This document shows positions 37,394 to 46,130 of a DNA stretch of 64,000 nucleotides, piece by piece. The translations under genes were made by a program, and so were the position numbers. How positions within the stretch are numbered: position 1 is the first letter of the stretch; every line of letters starts with the position of its first letter. Below the pieces are notes generated by a model that was not told the origin of the DNA, made no database searches, and worked only from the letters and a program-made list of their open reading frames with translations. This stretch comes from Planctomycetota bacterium (GTDB lineage Bacteria; Planctomycetota; UBA1135), in the NCBI GenBank assembly GCA_008501825.1, contig QQUA01000007.1:62001-126000 (forward strand), given 5' to 3'.

Positions 37394-38053
37394 TCAGGGT
37401 CGACTTTGATCCGGTCGTCTGGTCAAAGCTACCGCCCCTTCTCCTCGGGTACGGCGCAGCAACCAGGGGATGGCTTCGCCCAGATGAGCGCAATACAAAT
37501 CGGCATCCAAACCCACTTCGGCCAGGCGTTGTTTGGCGCTTCGGCCCTTGCCGGTCCCGACCAATACCGAGGGCAGGCCCATGGCGGCGAAGGCTTGCAG
37601 ATCGCGAATGTCGTCACCAACTCCGGCGCTGCGTTTCCAATCAATGGAAAAGTCTTCCGCCGCCCTTTCCAGCAAACCGGGCAAGGGCTTGCGGCAACGG
37701 CATTGGCGCCGCTGCGGGACGATGCCGACGGAGGTGTGATGGGGGCAATGGTAGTAGGCGTCGATGCGGGCGCCGGTGCGGGACAATTGCCGGTCGATGC
37801 TGTGCTGAATCGCCAGCAAATCGCCCTCATCCAATAAACCCCGGGCCACTCCGCTTTGGTTGGAAACCACGACCAACAGGACGCCGGCCCGGTTCAGAGC
37901 TTGCAGAGCTTCCGCCACTCCCGGCAACACCTTGGTTTGGCCGGCGTCCCGCAAATAGGGGACCTCGCGGATCAAAGTGCCGTCGCGATCGAGGAAAACG
38001 GTAGGCTGTCCCGCCATTGCCGGCAGCTTAACCTCCTCCAGAGGCGGCGTCAT
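37394..38053 (-). CDS. gmhB: D-glycero-heptose-1,7-bisphosphate 7-phosphatase
   Basis: HAD-family phosphatase of 219 residues in the ADP-heptose pathway for LPS inner core. FLDRDGTLI is the catalytic motif, VVSNQSGVARG is motif II, and CPHH...CRCRKP forms the zinc site typical of GmhB. VGDDIRDLQA is the C-terminal Mg-binding motif. The start may be at 38053 or at an ATG 12 codons further in (38017). The ~20-residue Arg-rich tail is extra. It is divergent from the LOG-family gene, with 31 bp between starts. Confidence 0.9.
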   Translation of the reverse strand: MTPPLEEVKLPAMAGQPTVFLDRDGTLIREVPYLRDAGQTKVLPGVAEALQALNRAGVLLVVVSNQSGVARGLLDEGDLLAIQHSIDRQLSRTGARIDAYYHCPHHTSVGIVPQRRQCRCRKPLPGLLERAAEDFSIDWKRSAGVGDDIRDLQAFAAMGLPSVLVGTGKGRSAKQRLAEVGLDADLYCAHLGEAIPWLLRRTRGEGAVALTRRPDQSRP

Positions 38054-38084
38054 GAGCCCGGCCGGCCCTTGCCTTCAAAACAAC

Positions 38085-38873
38085 ATGAGTCAGAAAAGGA
38101 GTCAATTTCAACGGCGATCCATTCAGGAGGAGCTGCAGTCCCGAGACAGCGGAGACCCTTGGATGGTGTTTCGCATCATGAGCGAGTTTGTCGAGGGATT
38201 CGATACTTTACGTAACCTTGGACCGGCGATTTCGGTATTCGGTTCCGCCCGGACTCCCAGCGATCACGAGTGGTTTCGGGTGGCCGAACGGGTAGCCGAA
38301 CACTTGACCCGAAGGGGCTATTCGGTCATTACCGGCGGTGGCCCCGGATTGATGGAAGCCGCCAACCGCGGTGCCATGCGCGGCGGCGGAACTTCGGTGG
38401 GGCTCAATATCGAACTTCCCATGGAGCAGGATCCGAATGCCTATCAAGACATCTCTCTGGACTTCAATTACTTTTTTGCCCGCAAGGTCATGTTCGCGAA
38501 ATACGCCATGGGATACGTGGTGTTGCCGGGGGGCTTTGGAACCCTGGACGAGTTTTTCGAAGCGTTGACTTTGATTCAGACTCGGAAGATGCAGGATTTT
38601 CCGATGGTCTTGATGGGCAAAGATTATTGGGGCGGCCTGGTCCGCTGGATGAAACGCAGCATGATTGTGGAAGGAACCATTTCCCCGAAGGACATCGATT
38701 TGTTTTACATCACCGATGATCCTGCCGAAGCTGCAGCCGTGATTCACCGAGCTTTGGAAGAAAAGTCTTCGATCCGGCCGGAATGGCGCCGGGAATTGGC
38801 CCGAGCCCGGAAACAGGCGGCTCAAATCAACGCCACCAAGCGAATTCGCAACAAGAAAAAGAAAGGAACCTAA
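38085..38873 (+). CDS. LOG-family (lysine-decarboxylase-like) nucleotide hydrolase
   Basis: 262 residues with a Rossmann-like fold. ISVFGSARTP, VITGGGPGLMEAANRGA and the signature PGGFGTLDEFFE place it with LOG / YgdH-type nucleoside-5'-monophosphate phosphoribohydrolases. Substrate preference cannot be read from sequence. A very basic tail (KRIRNKKKKGT) ends it. IS copy 2 begins two bases after its stop codon. Confidence 0.9.
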   Translation: MSQKRSQFQRRSIQEELQSRDSGDPWMVFRIMSEFVEGFDTLRNLGPAISVFGSARTPSDHEWFRVAERVAEHLTRRGYSVITGGGPGLMEAANRGAMRGGGTSVGLNIELPMEQDPNAYQDISLDFNYFFARKVMFAKYAMGYVVLPGGFGTLDEFFEALTLIQTRKMQDFPMVLMGKDYWGGLVRWMKRSMIVEGTISPKDIDLFYITDDPAEAAAVIHRALEEKSSIRPEWRRELARARKQAAQINATKRIRNKKKKGT

Positions 38874-38875
38874 GG

Positions 38876-38901
38876 GAACCTGGCACAAAGCATTGGAGGT
38901 A
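38876..38901 (+). repeat. Left terminal inverted repeat, IS copy 2
   Basis: GAACCTGGCACAAAGCATTG then GGAGGTA. It has more mismatches to the right end than copy 1. GGAGGT at 38895-38900 pairs with ACCTCC at 38910-38915, keeping the sub-terminal hairpin. Confidence 0.8.
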
Positions 38902-38980
38902 ATTTTTAAACCTCCGGCGTAACCAAAGCCGCCTCAAGCCGTCTGCCTAGCCGAACCCCTTTCTTTCGGAGGCACCGGCG

Positions 38981-40009
38981 ATGCCGCGTTTTCAACCCCC
39001 GCACTGCCCCTGGGACGCCTGTCCCAGCCGCACCGATTCCGTCCCCTTCCGCTTTCAAAAACGAGGCTTCTACTGTGGCCGCCAGCAACGAAGAATCCAG
39101 CGCTTTTGGTGCCACGGCTGCCGCCGTTCCTTCTCGTCGCAAAGCTTCAAGTTCCACTATCGCCTGAAGTACGGCCGGCTCCATCTCGACTTCTGGCCAC
39201 TGGTGGTGAGCAAAGTCACCCTGCGACAAAGCGCTCGCATGCTGGGAGTGGATCGCCGCACCTTGGCCGACCGCCTGTTGCGCATGGGCGAACACGCTCG
39301 TCGCTTCCATCGCTTGCGATTACAGGAGGTGGCCGCTCGAGGCGGGCTGCCGGGAGTGTTTCAATTGGATGAGTTAGAAACCTTCGAAACCGACCGCAGA
39401 CTGCAGCCGGTGACCGTTCCGGTGCTGATCCACCGTGCCAAGTATTTCGTCGTTCACCTGACCGCCGGCACCTTGCCCTGCCGGGGATCGCTCCCTCCAC
39501 GCTTAAAAAAGAAGAAGGAGGAACGGGAAAAATTGTTCGGCAAGAGACGCTCGCAGTCGCGGCAAGGAGTGGAAGCATGCTTGCAGGCCCTTAAGGAGGT
39601 CTTGCCTCCAAGGCAGCCGGCGGTGCTGCAAAGCGATCGCAAGAAGATCTATCCCAGCGTCTTGAAGTCGGTGTTTGGAGCCGCAGGTTTCCAGCACCTG
39701 CAGGAGTGCTCCAAGCGCAAGCGGGATCGGGGTAACCCGCTGTTTCCGATCAACCACACCCTGGCGCAGATGCGGGACAACCTCTCCCGGCTGGTGCGCC
39801 GCAACTGGGGCCACTCCAAGAAGCGGAGTTGGCTGCGGCTGCACATGTGGCTGTGGCTTTTGTGGCGCAACTACGTGCGGCCGATCACCGCCGAGGGCGA
39901 GCCCCCGACTCCGGGGATGTTGCTGGGGGTGACCTCTCGGCGTTGGACCGCCAGGGAGCTGTTTCGGTGGAGGATCTTTTCTCCATCTGACCTCCCCGAC
40001 CTCCAATAG
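38981..40009 (+). CDS. Transposase of IS copy 2
   Basis: 342 residues, intact and almost identical to the copy 1 protein. Changes seen: S31 to C, R176 to K, T203 to A, K241 to Q, and a C-terminus ending PSDLPDLQ instead of SPNLQ. All candidate catalytic and zinc residues are kept. Same GGAGG ribosome site before the ATG. Two intact, nearly identical copies suggest recent activity. Confidence 0.88.
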   Translation: MPRFQPPHCPWDACPSRTDSVPFRFQKRGFYCGRQQRRIQRFWCHGCRRSFSSQSFKFHYRLKYGRLHLDFWPLVVSKVTLRQSARMLGVDRRTLADRLLRMGEHARRFHRLRLQEVAARGGLPGVFQLDELETFETDRRLQPVTVPVLIHRAKYFVVHLTAGTLPCRGSLPPRLKKKKEEREKLFGKRRSQSRQGVEACLQALKEVLPPRQPAVLQSDRKKIYPSVLKSVFGAAGFQHLQECSKRKRDRGNPLFPINHTLAQMRDNLSRLVRRNWGHSKKRSWLRLHMWLWLLWRNYVRPITAEGEPPTPGMLLGVTSRRWTARELFRWRIFSPSDLPDLQ

Positions 40010-40023
40010 TTTGTGCCAGTTTC
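39998..40023 (-). repeat. Right terminal inverted repeat, IS copy 2
   Basis: On the minus strand: GAAACTGGCACAAACTATTG then GGAGGTC, identical to the copy 1 right end over its first 25 bases. Confidence 0.85.
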
Positions 40024-40024
40024 T

Positions 40025-40603
40025 TTATTGGGCTTCTTCTTCCTTGGCCCGACTCAAGAAATCGCCGGTCGAGGTACTAATCTTGACGTAATCGCCCTGG
40101 TTGATATGCATGGGCACCCGGATTTTCAATCCAGTTTCAGCCACGGCACCCTTCTTGTCGTTGGTCACGCTGTCTCCTTTGACCGCCAACTCAGCTTCAA
40201 CCACCTTGAGCACCACTGAGCCAGGGAGATCGAGGCTGATCGGATTGCCTTCATAAAAGGTCACTTCGACTTCCTGATTCTCCCGAACGTAGGGCATCTG
40301 TTCGCCGACCAAGTCGGCGTTCAAGTGATACTGTTCATAGTTCTTCGAATCCATGAAGACGAAGTGCTCGCCCTCTTGATAGAGGTAGGAACACGAGCGC
40401 CGTTCCAAAAAGGCGATCTCCACGTTTTCCGAGGAACCCAACCGCATTTGCTTGACGTTGCCGCTGGTCAGGTGCTTGCACTTGATTTGGTTCATCGCCC
40501 GCCAATTGCCGGGGGCAATGTGTTGAAAATCGGTGACGACGTATAGTTCGCCTTCCAAAACCAGCACGTTGCCTTTACGAACGTCGGAAGCTTTGATTCC
40601 CAT
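40025..40603 (-). CDS. efp: Elongation factor P
   Basis: 192 residues, three beta-barrel domains; relieves ribosome stalling at consecutive prolines. KASDVRKGNVLVLEGELYVV opens domain I and GLKIRVPMHINQGDYVKI closes domain III. At the tip of the loop, where E. coli has the beta-lysylated K34 and others have a rhamnosylated Arg, the sequence is APGNWRAMN with Asn33. So neither known Lys- nor Arg-directed modification can apply at that position. The stop codon is 1 bp from the end of IS copy 2. No efp modification gene is adjacent. Confidence 0.94.
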   Translation of the reverse strand: MGIKASDVRKGNVLVLEGELYVVTDFQHIAPGNWRAMNQIKCKHLTSGNVKQMRLGSSENVEIAFLERRSCSYLYQEGEHFVFMDSKNYEQYHLNADLVGEQMPYVRENQEVEVTFYEGNPISLDLPGSVVLKVVEAELAVKGDSVTNDKKGAVAETGLKIRVPMHINQGDYVKISTSTGDFLSRAKEEEAQ

Positions 40604-40648
40604 GATGTTCGGGGATTGCGGAGTTGTGGTCCTCGCTCCGGGACCGGC

Positions 40649-41389
40649 TCAGACGGGGACGGCCCGCCAGTATCGGGCCAGCAAGGAAAGGTGGCTCAGC
40701 ACGACGCCGCCGGCGAAGGAAGCGCCGCCGGCCATGACGATCGGAGCCGCCCAACCGGTTTCGCGGGTCAACCACCAACCGGCCACGTCCATCAGGAGTC
40801 CGAAGATGGACAGGCAGGAAAGAATACCCGCAGGTCGGGCGGGAAGAAAGGCAAAGGCCAATAGGCCGGTCAGAAGCGCAAGGGTGCCCATGCCGATCAA
40901 GTGGTAGTGGCTGGACCGGGCCAGCATCATGGTGCTGGGGCCCCGATCCGGCTCCAACATAGGCAAGACTTGCTCATAGCTTTCCATCGGCGCATATTCG
41001 GCTTTACCGCCGGGTTCGTGGCAAAGCAGGCAGTCTTCGTCCAGGACCGGAAAGATCCTGGTTTCAAACATCTCGCGGTGGGCTGCAGCGTCGAAATCTT
41101 CCAAGCCCGGAGCCAGAGCCCAATCATGAAGGACTTGCAAATCTTTGTCCGGATCGGACAAATTCTCCAGCATCGATCCGTGTAGAAAAGTGGTGAATCG
41201 GTTTTGGCTGCGGTCACCGTAGTAATGAATGGTGACGTCGGCGGCACTCATGCCTTGCTGGCCGTCCAGGGGTGCATAGGCCATGTAGAGATTGACCGTA
41301 GCCGTCACCCAACCGGCCAACATGGCGAGGGAAAAGGCGCTGAGAAACAGCTTGCCGCTAAAGCTGGTAGGCAAGGTTGCAGGGATCAT
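40649..41389 (-). CDS. Membrane protein with one c-type haem motif
   Basis: 246 residues. A helix near 13-35, a ~125-residue external region, then three helices (about 163-183, 188-207, 214-236). The external region has one CLLCH motif (120-124) in a context like cytochrome c domains (ETRIFPVLDEDCLLCHEPGG), so covalent haem attachment is likely. Two His residues just before helix 2 (SSHYHLIGMG) could be ligands. It lies between efp and rpoN on the same strand. The redox partner is unknown. Confidence 0.7.
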   Translation of the reverse strand: MIPATLPTSFSGKLFLSAFSLAMLAGWVTATVNLYMAYAPLDGQQGMSAADVTIHYYGDRSQNRFTTFLHGSMLENLSDPDKDLQVLHDWALAPGLEDFDAAAHREMFETRIFPVLDEDCLLCHEPGGKAEYAPMESYEQVLPMLEPDRGPSTMMLARSSHYHLIGMGTLALLTGLLAFAFLPARPAGILSCLSIFGLLMDVAGWWLTRETGWAAPIVMAGGASFAGGVVLSHLSLLARYWRAVPV

Positions 41390-41414
41390 GGTGGGGGGCA
41401 GCGCGGTTCGCCGC

Positions 41415-42839
41415 TCAGTAGCTGCGGCGCATGGTGGAGGAGGGAATGTTCAGGGCTAAACGATACTTGGTTACCGTTCGCCGGGCTACTTTCACTCCAT
41501 CCCGATCCCGCAGAATCCGCACCAATTCTTCGTCGCTCAAAGGGGCGCTCTTGTCTTCGGCGTCGATGATTTCCTTGATCCTTTCTTGAATCGACACCCG
41601 GGATCGCTGGCCGCCGCCACTGGTCCGCTGGCCGCCGGAAAAGAAGCTTTTCAGCGGTAGGATCCCTTGGGGGGTTTGCGCATATTTGCCGCGGATCGCT
41701 CGGGAAACGGTGGATATGTGCACGCCGACCGCTTCGGCGATTTCCTGCATCTTCAGGGGGCGCAGGCGTTCCGGGCCGTAATCCAAAAACTCTCGTTGCC
41801 GCTCCACCAGGGCTTGGGCAATGCGGCGTAAGGTTTGCCTTCTTTGTTCGACGGCATCCAGAAACCACCGGGCCCGCTCAATTTTTTTAAGCAGGAATTC
41901 ATACATTCGCCGATTGCCATCTTTCTTGGCCCGATCCAAAGCTTCTCTCGCACTTCGACTCAGGCGCAATTCGGGAAGGCCGTCTCGGGTCAGGTGAATT
42001 TGATAACTGCCGTCTTCGCAGGTTTCCACGATGACGTCCGGCACGATGCGCATGGTGTGGTCCGGTTCGAAATCGCTGATCGGCCGTGAGTCCAAATGGC
42101 CGAGCAATTCAATGGCGGCACGAACGTCGGGCAAACTCACGCCCAAACTCTTGGATATCTGCGGCAAGCGGTTGGCCAGCAAATCGTCGAAGTGTTCCTG
42201 AACCAAAGTCTCGGCGATCGGATGGGGATGCTCCATGGCTTGCAGTTGCAGCAGGAAACATTCCCGAATGTCGGTGGCTCCAAGGGCCGGATGTCCGATT
42301 TCTCGCAGAGATTCCAAGACCTCTTGCCAATCCTTTTCTTGGTAGCCGAACTCCTCGATCAAGCCTTCGATGCCGTCGACCAAAAAGCCCCGGGCGTCGA
42401 GGCTGGCCAACAAGTGCTCGGCCATCAGGACTTGCTCTTCGCTGGCATCGGTCACCCGATATTCGCCCAGGATGGAATCGAGATCCTCACCTTCCGGGGC
42501 GGCAACGTTCTGGAGAGCGTCGTAACCTTCCTCGGTGGCGGCGCTGCGGCTACGGCTACCGGAGTGGACCGGCACCTCCAGGAGTTGATCCAAATCCTGC
42601 AGGCCGGGCAAATCCTCCAGCGGCCCTTCCTCCGCCTCCTCGCGGTTTTCTTCTCCTTTGTCGGAAACCTCTTCGAAGCCCTGTTCGGTTTCCAGGAATG
42701 GGTTGTCCTCCAGTTCCGCCTCAATTCGCTCCAACAACTCCGGGGTGGTGAGTTGCAGGATCTGCATGGCCTGAATCATCTGGGGCGACTGAATCAGTCG
42801 CTGTTCCAGACGAAGGTTCTGTTGGTATTCCAGGCGCAT
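41415..42839 (-). CDS. rpoN: RNA polymerase sigma-54 factor
   Basis: 474 residues. Region I is Gln/Leu-rich (RLEQRLIQSPQMIQAMQILQ), region II is acidic (about 52-120), then the core-binding domain and helix-turn-helix (MQEIAEAVGVHISTVSRAI). The RpoN box ARRTVTKYR at 452-460 recognises the -24 element. All three NtrC-type activators of the window would work through this protein. The ~30-residue Gly/Arg/Ser insertion before the last domain (SGGQRTSGGGQRS) is longer than usual. Confidence 0.96.
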   Translation of the reverse strand: MRLEYQQNLRLEQRLIQSPQMIQAMQILQLTTPELLERIEAELEDNPFLETEQGFEEVSDKGEENREEAEEGPLEDLPGLQDLDQLLEVPVHSGSRSRSAATEEGYDALQNVAAPEGEDLDSILGEYRVTDASEEQVLMAEHLLASLDARGFLVDGIEGLIEEFGYQEKDWQEVLESLREIGHPALGATDIRECFLLQLQAMEHPHPIAETLVQEHFDDLLANRLPQISKSLGVSLPDVRAAIELLGHLDSRPISDFEPDHTMRIVPDVIVETCEDGSYQIHLTRDGLPELRLSRSAREALDRAKKDGNRRMYEFLLKKIERARWFLDAVEQRRQTLRRIAQALVERQREFLDYGPERLRPLKMQEIAEAVGVHISTVSRAIRGKYAQTPQGILPLKSFFSGGQRTSGGGQRSRVSIQERIKEIIDAEDKSAPLSDEELVRILRDRDGVKVARRTVTKYRLALNIPSSTMRRSY

Positions 42840-43077
42840 GCGCTAGAAGTCTACCCTGGCCGAATGGGCTTCCTCGCAAAGCTCCGACCGCTTTCTTGAA
42901 GCCGGCCGGGCCTTCGTTCTTTATCGGGGGATGGGTTCGCGGTTGTGAACCCCAGGAGGAAAAGAAGCCGGGAAAAAAATTGGATTTTCCGTTGCCCCCG
43001 CTGGGCAGGCGGTCGCAGCTATGCTTCACTTTGCCGTTTGGCTTCGGCCTGGGGGTAAATCCGGCCGCAACCGAGAC
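42840..43077. other. Intergenic region between rpoN and agmatinase-like gene
   Basis: Holds both divergent promoters. A perfect GGGTTC / GAACCC stem with an 8-base loop lies at 42933-42952, and a GGAAAA / TTTTCC pair further on. A short open frame here (42896-43087) shows no protein character and is not called. Confidence 0.4.
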
Positions 43078-43980
43078 ATGGAAATAGGCAATCCCGGCGC
43101 TTTTCTTGGCTTCGAGGGGGAGGCTTGCGGCCCCCAGGCTCGGGGCGTGGTCCTGCCGGTGCCCTATGAAGCCACCACCACCTATCAAAAAGGCACCGGA
43201 GCTGCTCCGCTGGCCATCCTGGAGGCTTCCCAACAAGTGGAGTTCTACGACGAGTGGCTGGAGGACGAGGCGCGCCGTTTCGGCGTTCGGACCCTGCCGC
43301 CGGTGGTATTTCCCGGCCCACCCGAAGCTCTGGCGGAGGTCCTCCGCCAGCAAGTCGGGGCCCTATTGGACCGGGAGCGGGTGCCGCTGATCCTCGGCGG
43401 CGAGCATTCCCTCAGCCTTGGGCCGATTTTGGCCGCCGCCGACCGTCACCCCGATTTGGTGGTGCTGCACCTCGACGCCCACCCCGATTTGCGCGATCGA
43501 TACGAAGGCACCGCCTACGGCCACGGCTGCGTCATGCGTAGGGTCATGGAGGCTGGGGTTCGGATTCACGCTTTCGGCATTCGAGCGATCTCCCCGGAGG
43601 AAAGGGAGCTCTACCAGAGCCAACCGGCCAGTTTGAGCGCCGTCAGCGCCCGTCGATTGCTGGCCTTGAGCCCGGTGCAGCGAGTGGAAGCGGTGTTAGC
43701 TTCTCTCCCGGATGGACCGCTTTGGCTTTCTTTCGACGTGGACGGCCTCGATCCCGGCTTGGTCATGTCCACCGGGACTCCAGAACCCGGTGGGGTCGAT
43801 TGGTTCACGGTGAGCGAAGTCCTGGCTCGCTTGGATGAAGACGGGCGCCGGGTGCTGGGCGGCGACCTGGTCGAACTTCTGCCTCAACCCGGCCTTCATG
43901 CCAGCGATTTCGCCACCGCCCGCTTGGCCCATCGCATGTTGTTAACCGCTTTGCGCTCGTGGGAGCGCCATGCAAGCTAA
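43078..43980 (+). CDS. Agmatinase/arginase-family ureohydrolase
   Basis: 300 residues. The binuclear manganese site is built from GGEHS, LDAHPDLRD and SFDVDGLDP, all present. The N-terminus (VLPVPYEATTTYQKGTGAAP) is that of the agmatinase (SpeB) branch, so putrescine formation from agmatine is the likeliest reaction; related guanidino substrates cannot be ruled out. The ATG at 43078 is preferred over one at 43021. Confidence 0.9.
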   Translation: MEIGNPGAFLGFEGEACGPQARGVVLPVPYEATTTYQKGTGAAPLAILEASQQVEFYDEWLEDEARRFGVRTLPPVVFPGPPEALAEVLRQQVGALLDRERVPLILGGEHSLSLGPILAAADRHPDLVVLHLDAHPDLRDRYEGTAYGHGCVMRRVMEAGVRIHAFGIRAISPEERELYQSQPASLSAVSARRLLALSPVQRVEAVLASLPDGPLWLSFDVDGLDPGLVMSTGTPEPGGVDWFTVSEVLARLDEDGRRVLGGDLVELLPQPGLHASDFATARLAHRMLLTALRSWERHAS

Positions 43981-43997
43981 TCCCGTGGAATAAGCCA

Positions 43998-45341
43998 GTG
44001 GAAGTCCTTCTGGTGGAAGATGAGCGGACTTTGGCAATCCCCTTGGGGGACGCCCTCCGCGACGCCGGTCACAAAGTGACGGTTTTGTACGACGGTGCCG
44101 CCGCCTTGGCCTGGTTGCAGGAGGGGCGCTGCGATTTGGTGGTCAGCGACGTCCGCCTTCCCGGAGCCGACGGCTTGCAAATCCTGAAGCGAGCTCGGCG
44201 TCAGGATCCCCCTGCCGACGTTTTGATCATGACCGGCTATGCCACCGTGGAACAAGCGGTGGAAGCGATGAATGAAGGAGCGGTCAATTACCTGCAGAAG
44301 CCGTTTCCGAAAAAGGCCCTGCTTGGCCAGGTGAAGCGGGTTCAGGAGATTCGCCAAATGCAGGCCGAGTTGCTGCGCTTTCGGCAACAGGAGGGCCAGG
44401 ACGGAGGCGATTTAGGCCTGACCGGAACCAGCGCGGTAATGGAGGACGTCCGGGCCCGGATCCGTGCGGCCAGCCGCCAGGACGTCACTGTGCTGATTCA
44501 AGGCGAAAGCGGAACCGGCAAGGAACGGGTGGCCAAGGCGCTGCATCGAGAAAGCCCGCGAGCCGAACAGCCGTTTCTGGGTGTTTCCTGCGCCGCCGTG
44601 CCGGAAAGCCTGCTGGAAGGAGAGTTGTTCGGCTTTCGCAAGGGGGCCTTCACCGGAGCGGAAGAAGATCATGCCGGACGCTTTCAACAGGCCGGCTCCG
44701 GCACCTTGCTGTTGGACGATGTCGACGATTTGACCTTGGAAGCCCAGGCCAGCCTGCTGCGGGCCCTTCAAGAACGAGAGTTCAGTCCCTTGGGCAGTCA
44801 GGAAAGCTTGCCGCTACAAGCCCGGATCCTGGCCGCCACCCGGGCCGACCTGGCCGAGGCGGTTCAAAACGGCCGCTTCCGGGAAGACTTGTACTACCGC
44901 TTGGCGGTGGTTCCCCTGCGGCTGCCTCCGCTTCGAGAAAGGATGGAAGATCTACCGGTCTTGGTGGCGGAATTCCTGCGCCGTCAGGACCCTGCTGGAC
45001 GACTGCAAGTGCCGGCCGAAACCTTGCGTAAATTGGCCGAGCACGATTGGCCCGGCAACGTGCGCGAATTGGAGAACGCCGTGACTCGGGCGGTGGCGCT
45101 GGCCGGACAGGCCCGGCAACTAAGGGTCGAACACTTCCTGCCCGGCGGCCCCTTGGCCGGCACCCGCCGCCGGGCCCAAGACGTCAAGCCGTTGCGGGAA
45201 AGCGTGCGCTTGGCCGAACGAGAGGCGATCCGGGCGGCCCTGGCGGCGACCGGAGGCCGCCGGGCGGAAGCGGCCAAGTTGCTCGGCATCTCCCGTAAGG
45301 CGCTGTGGCAGAAGGCCAAGGAGCTCGGCTTGGAGGGCTGA
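43998..45341 (+). CDS. NtrC-type regulator with altered Walker B
   Basis: About 447 residues from GTG 43998 (an alternative GTG at 43959 overlaps the previous gene). The receiver is complete: E8/D9 pocket, D51, K101. AAA+: GESGTGKE at 169-176 and intact GAFTGA at 216-221. Walker B reads LLLDDVDD where LFLDEVG is usual, so the catalytic Glu is Asp. C-terminal Fis-type helix-turn-helix ([19 protein letters not shown]). It is 4 bp from the lpxH-like gene and thus likely cotranscribed with it. Confidence 0.92.
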   Translation: MEVLLVEDERTLAIPLGDALRDAGHKVTVLYDGAAALAWLQEGRCDLVVSDVRLPGADGLQILKRARRQDPPADVLIMTGYATVEQAVEAMNEGAVNYLQKPFPKKALLGQVKRVQEIRQMQAELLRFRQQEGQDGGDLGLTGTSAVMEDVRARIRAASRQDVTVLIQGESGTGKERVAKALHRESPRAEQPFLGVSCAAVPESLLEGELFGFRKGAFTGAEEDHAGRFQQAGSGTLLLDDVDDLTLEAQASLLRALQEREFSPLGSQESLPLQARILAATRADLAEAVQNGRFREDLYYRLAVVPLRLPPLRERMEDLPVLVAEFLRRQDPAGRLQVPAETLRKLAEHDWPGNVRELENAVTRAVALAGQARQLRVEHFLPGGPLAGTRRRAQDVKPLRESVRLAEREAIRAALAATGGRRAEAAKLLGISRKALWQKAKELGLEG

Positions 45342-45345
45342 GGAA

Positions 45346-46095
45346 GTGAAACTGGCTCCTTTTCATCCGGGCGCGGCACCCATAACCCTGGCTCCAGGTC
45401 GCTGGTGGGTCTTTACCGACTTGCATTTGGATCCCCAACGGCCGGAGGAAGTGGATGCTTTTGCCGACCGCCTCGGCAGCGCTCCGAAAGATTTGGCCGG
45501 TTTGCTGATCCTGGGTGATTTGTTCGACGCTTATCTGGGACCGGAACAATGGGCCCAAGCCGGCTATCGGCCTCTGGTTCAGGCCTTGCAACAGATACGC
45601 GGTCAGGTGGTGCTGTTGCGGGGCAACCGGGACGTGCTGCTGGAAGCCAAAGACGTGGCGCCGGAAGGCTGGCAAGTGGCCGATTCGGCTTTGATGGCGA
45701 CGTCCTTGGGCCGCTTGTTTTTCAGCCACGGCGACCAGTTCTGCCTGGCCGATCTTTCCTACCAGCGCTTGCGCCGGCTGCTACGCCGGCCGGGTTTGCG
45801 CTGGGGCTTGCGGCGTCTTCCCTGGGCTTGGCGCAGCAAAATGGCCCGTCGGCTTCGCGGTTACAGCCAGGAAGTGGTACCGCGCAAACCGATGGACGCC
45901 AAGGACCTGATCCTGGAGGCGGTGGGGGGCCATCTGCAAAGCCTGGCCGCCGTGGGCGCGGTCCTCGGCCACCTCCATCTCCACCGCCGCAGCGAGCTGG
46001 CCGGCGGCCGTTGGCTGCAATTGTTGCCGGCTTGGCAGATCGACACCGAGGCGGTGGAGTTCCACGCTCTGGCCGAGTCCGGTGCTTTGGCTTGA
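45346..46095 (+). CDS. lpxH: UDP-2,3-diacylglucosamine hydrolase-like phosphoesterase
   Basis: 249 residues, calcineurin-like metallophosphoesterase. Metal ligands in TDLHLD, LGDLFDA, RGNRD, FFSHGDQFCLAD and GHLHLH. The HGDxxC...D...YQxxR arrangement (HGDQFCLADLSYQRLRR) is the LpxH signature, so it probably makes lipid X in lipid A synthesis, at the inner face of the membrane. It starts with GTG. The GHTH motif being GHLH and the longer N-terminus are unusual, so the assignment is likely but not certain. Confidence 0.8.
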   Translation: MKLAPFHPGAAPITLAPGRWWVFTDLHLDPQRPEEVDAFADRLGSAPKDLAGLLILGDLFDAYLGPEQWAQAGYRPLVQALQQIRGQVVLLRGNRDVLLEAKDVAPEGWQVADSALMATSLGRLFFSHGDQFCLADLSYQRLRRLLRRPGLRWGLRRLPWAWRSKMARRLRGYSQEVVPRKPMDAKDLILEAVGGHLQSLAAVGAVLGHLHLHRRSELAGGRWLQLLPAWQIDTEAVEFHALAESGALA

Positions 46096-46130
46096 CGAAG
46101 GGGTCTTGAGCCTTAGAATTTCTCGGCTTC

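Larger units (their letters stand above)
38876..40023 (+). mobile_element. Insertion sequence copy 2 (IS1/IS1595-like)
   Basis: 1,148 bp, same orientation and nearly the same sequence as copy 1 at 1638-2776. It lies between the convergent LOG and efp genes: 2 bp after one stop codon and 1 bp before the other. The left end differs from consensus (GAACCTGGCACAAAG). The coding region differs by a few substitutions and a 9-base gain near the 3' end. No target-site duplication is seen. Confidence 0.9.

Noticed and set aside
42896-43087. 63-codon open frame between rpoN and the agmatinase-like gene.
   Set aside because: No ribosome site, no family features, and it overlaps the region needed for two divergent promoters.
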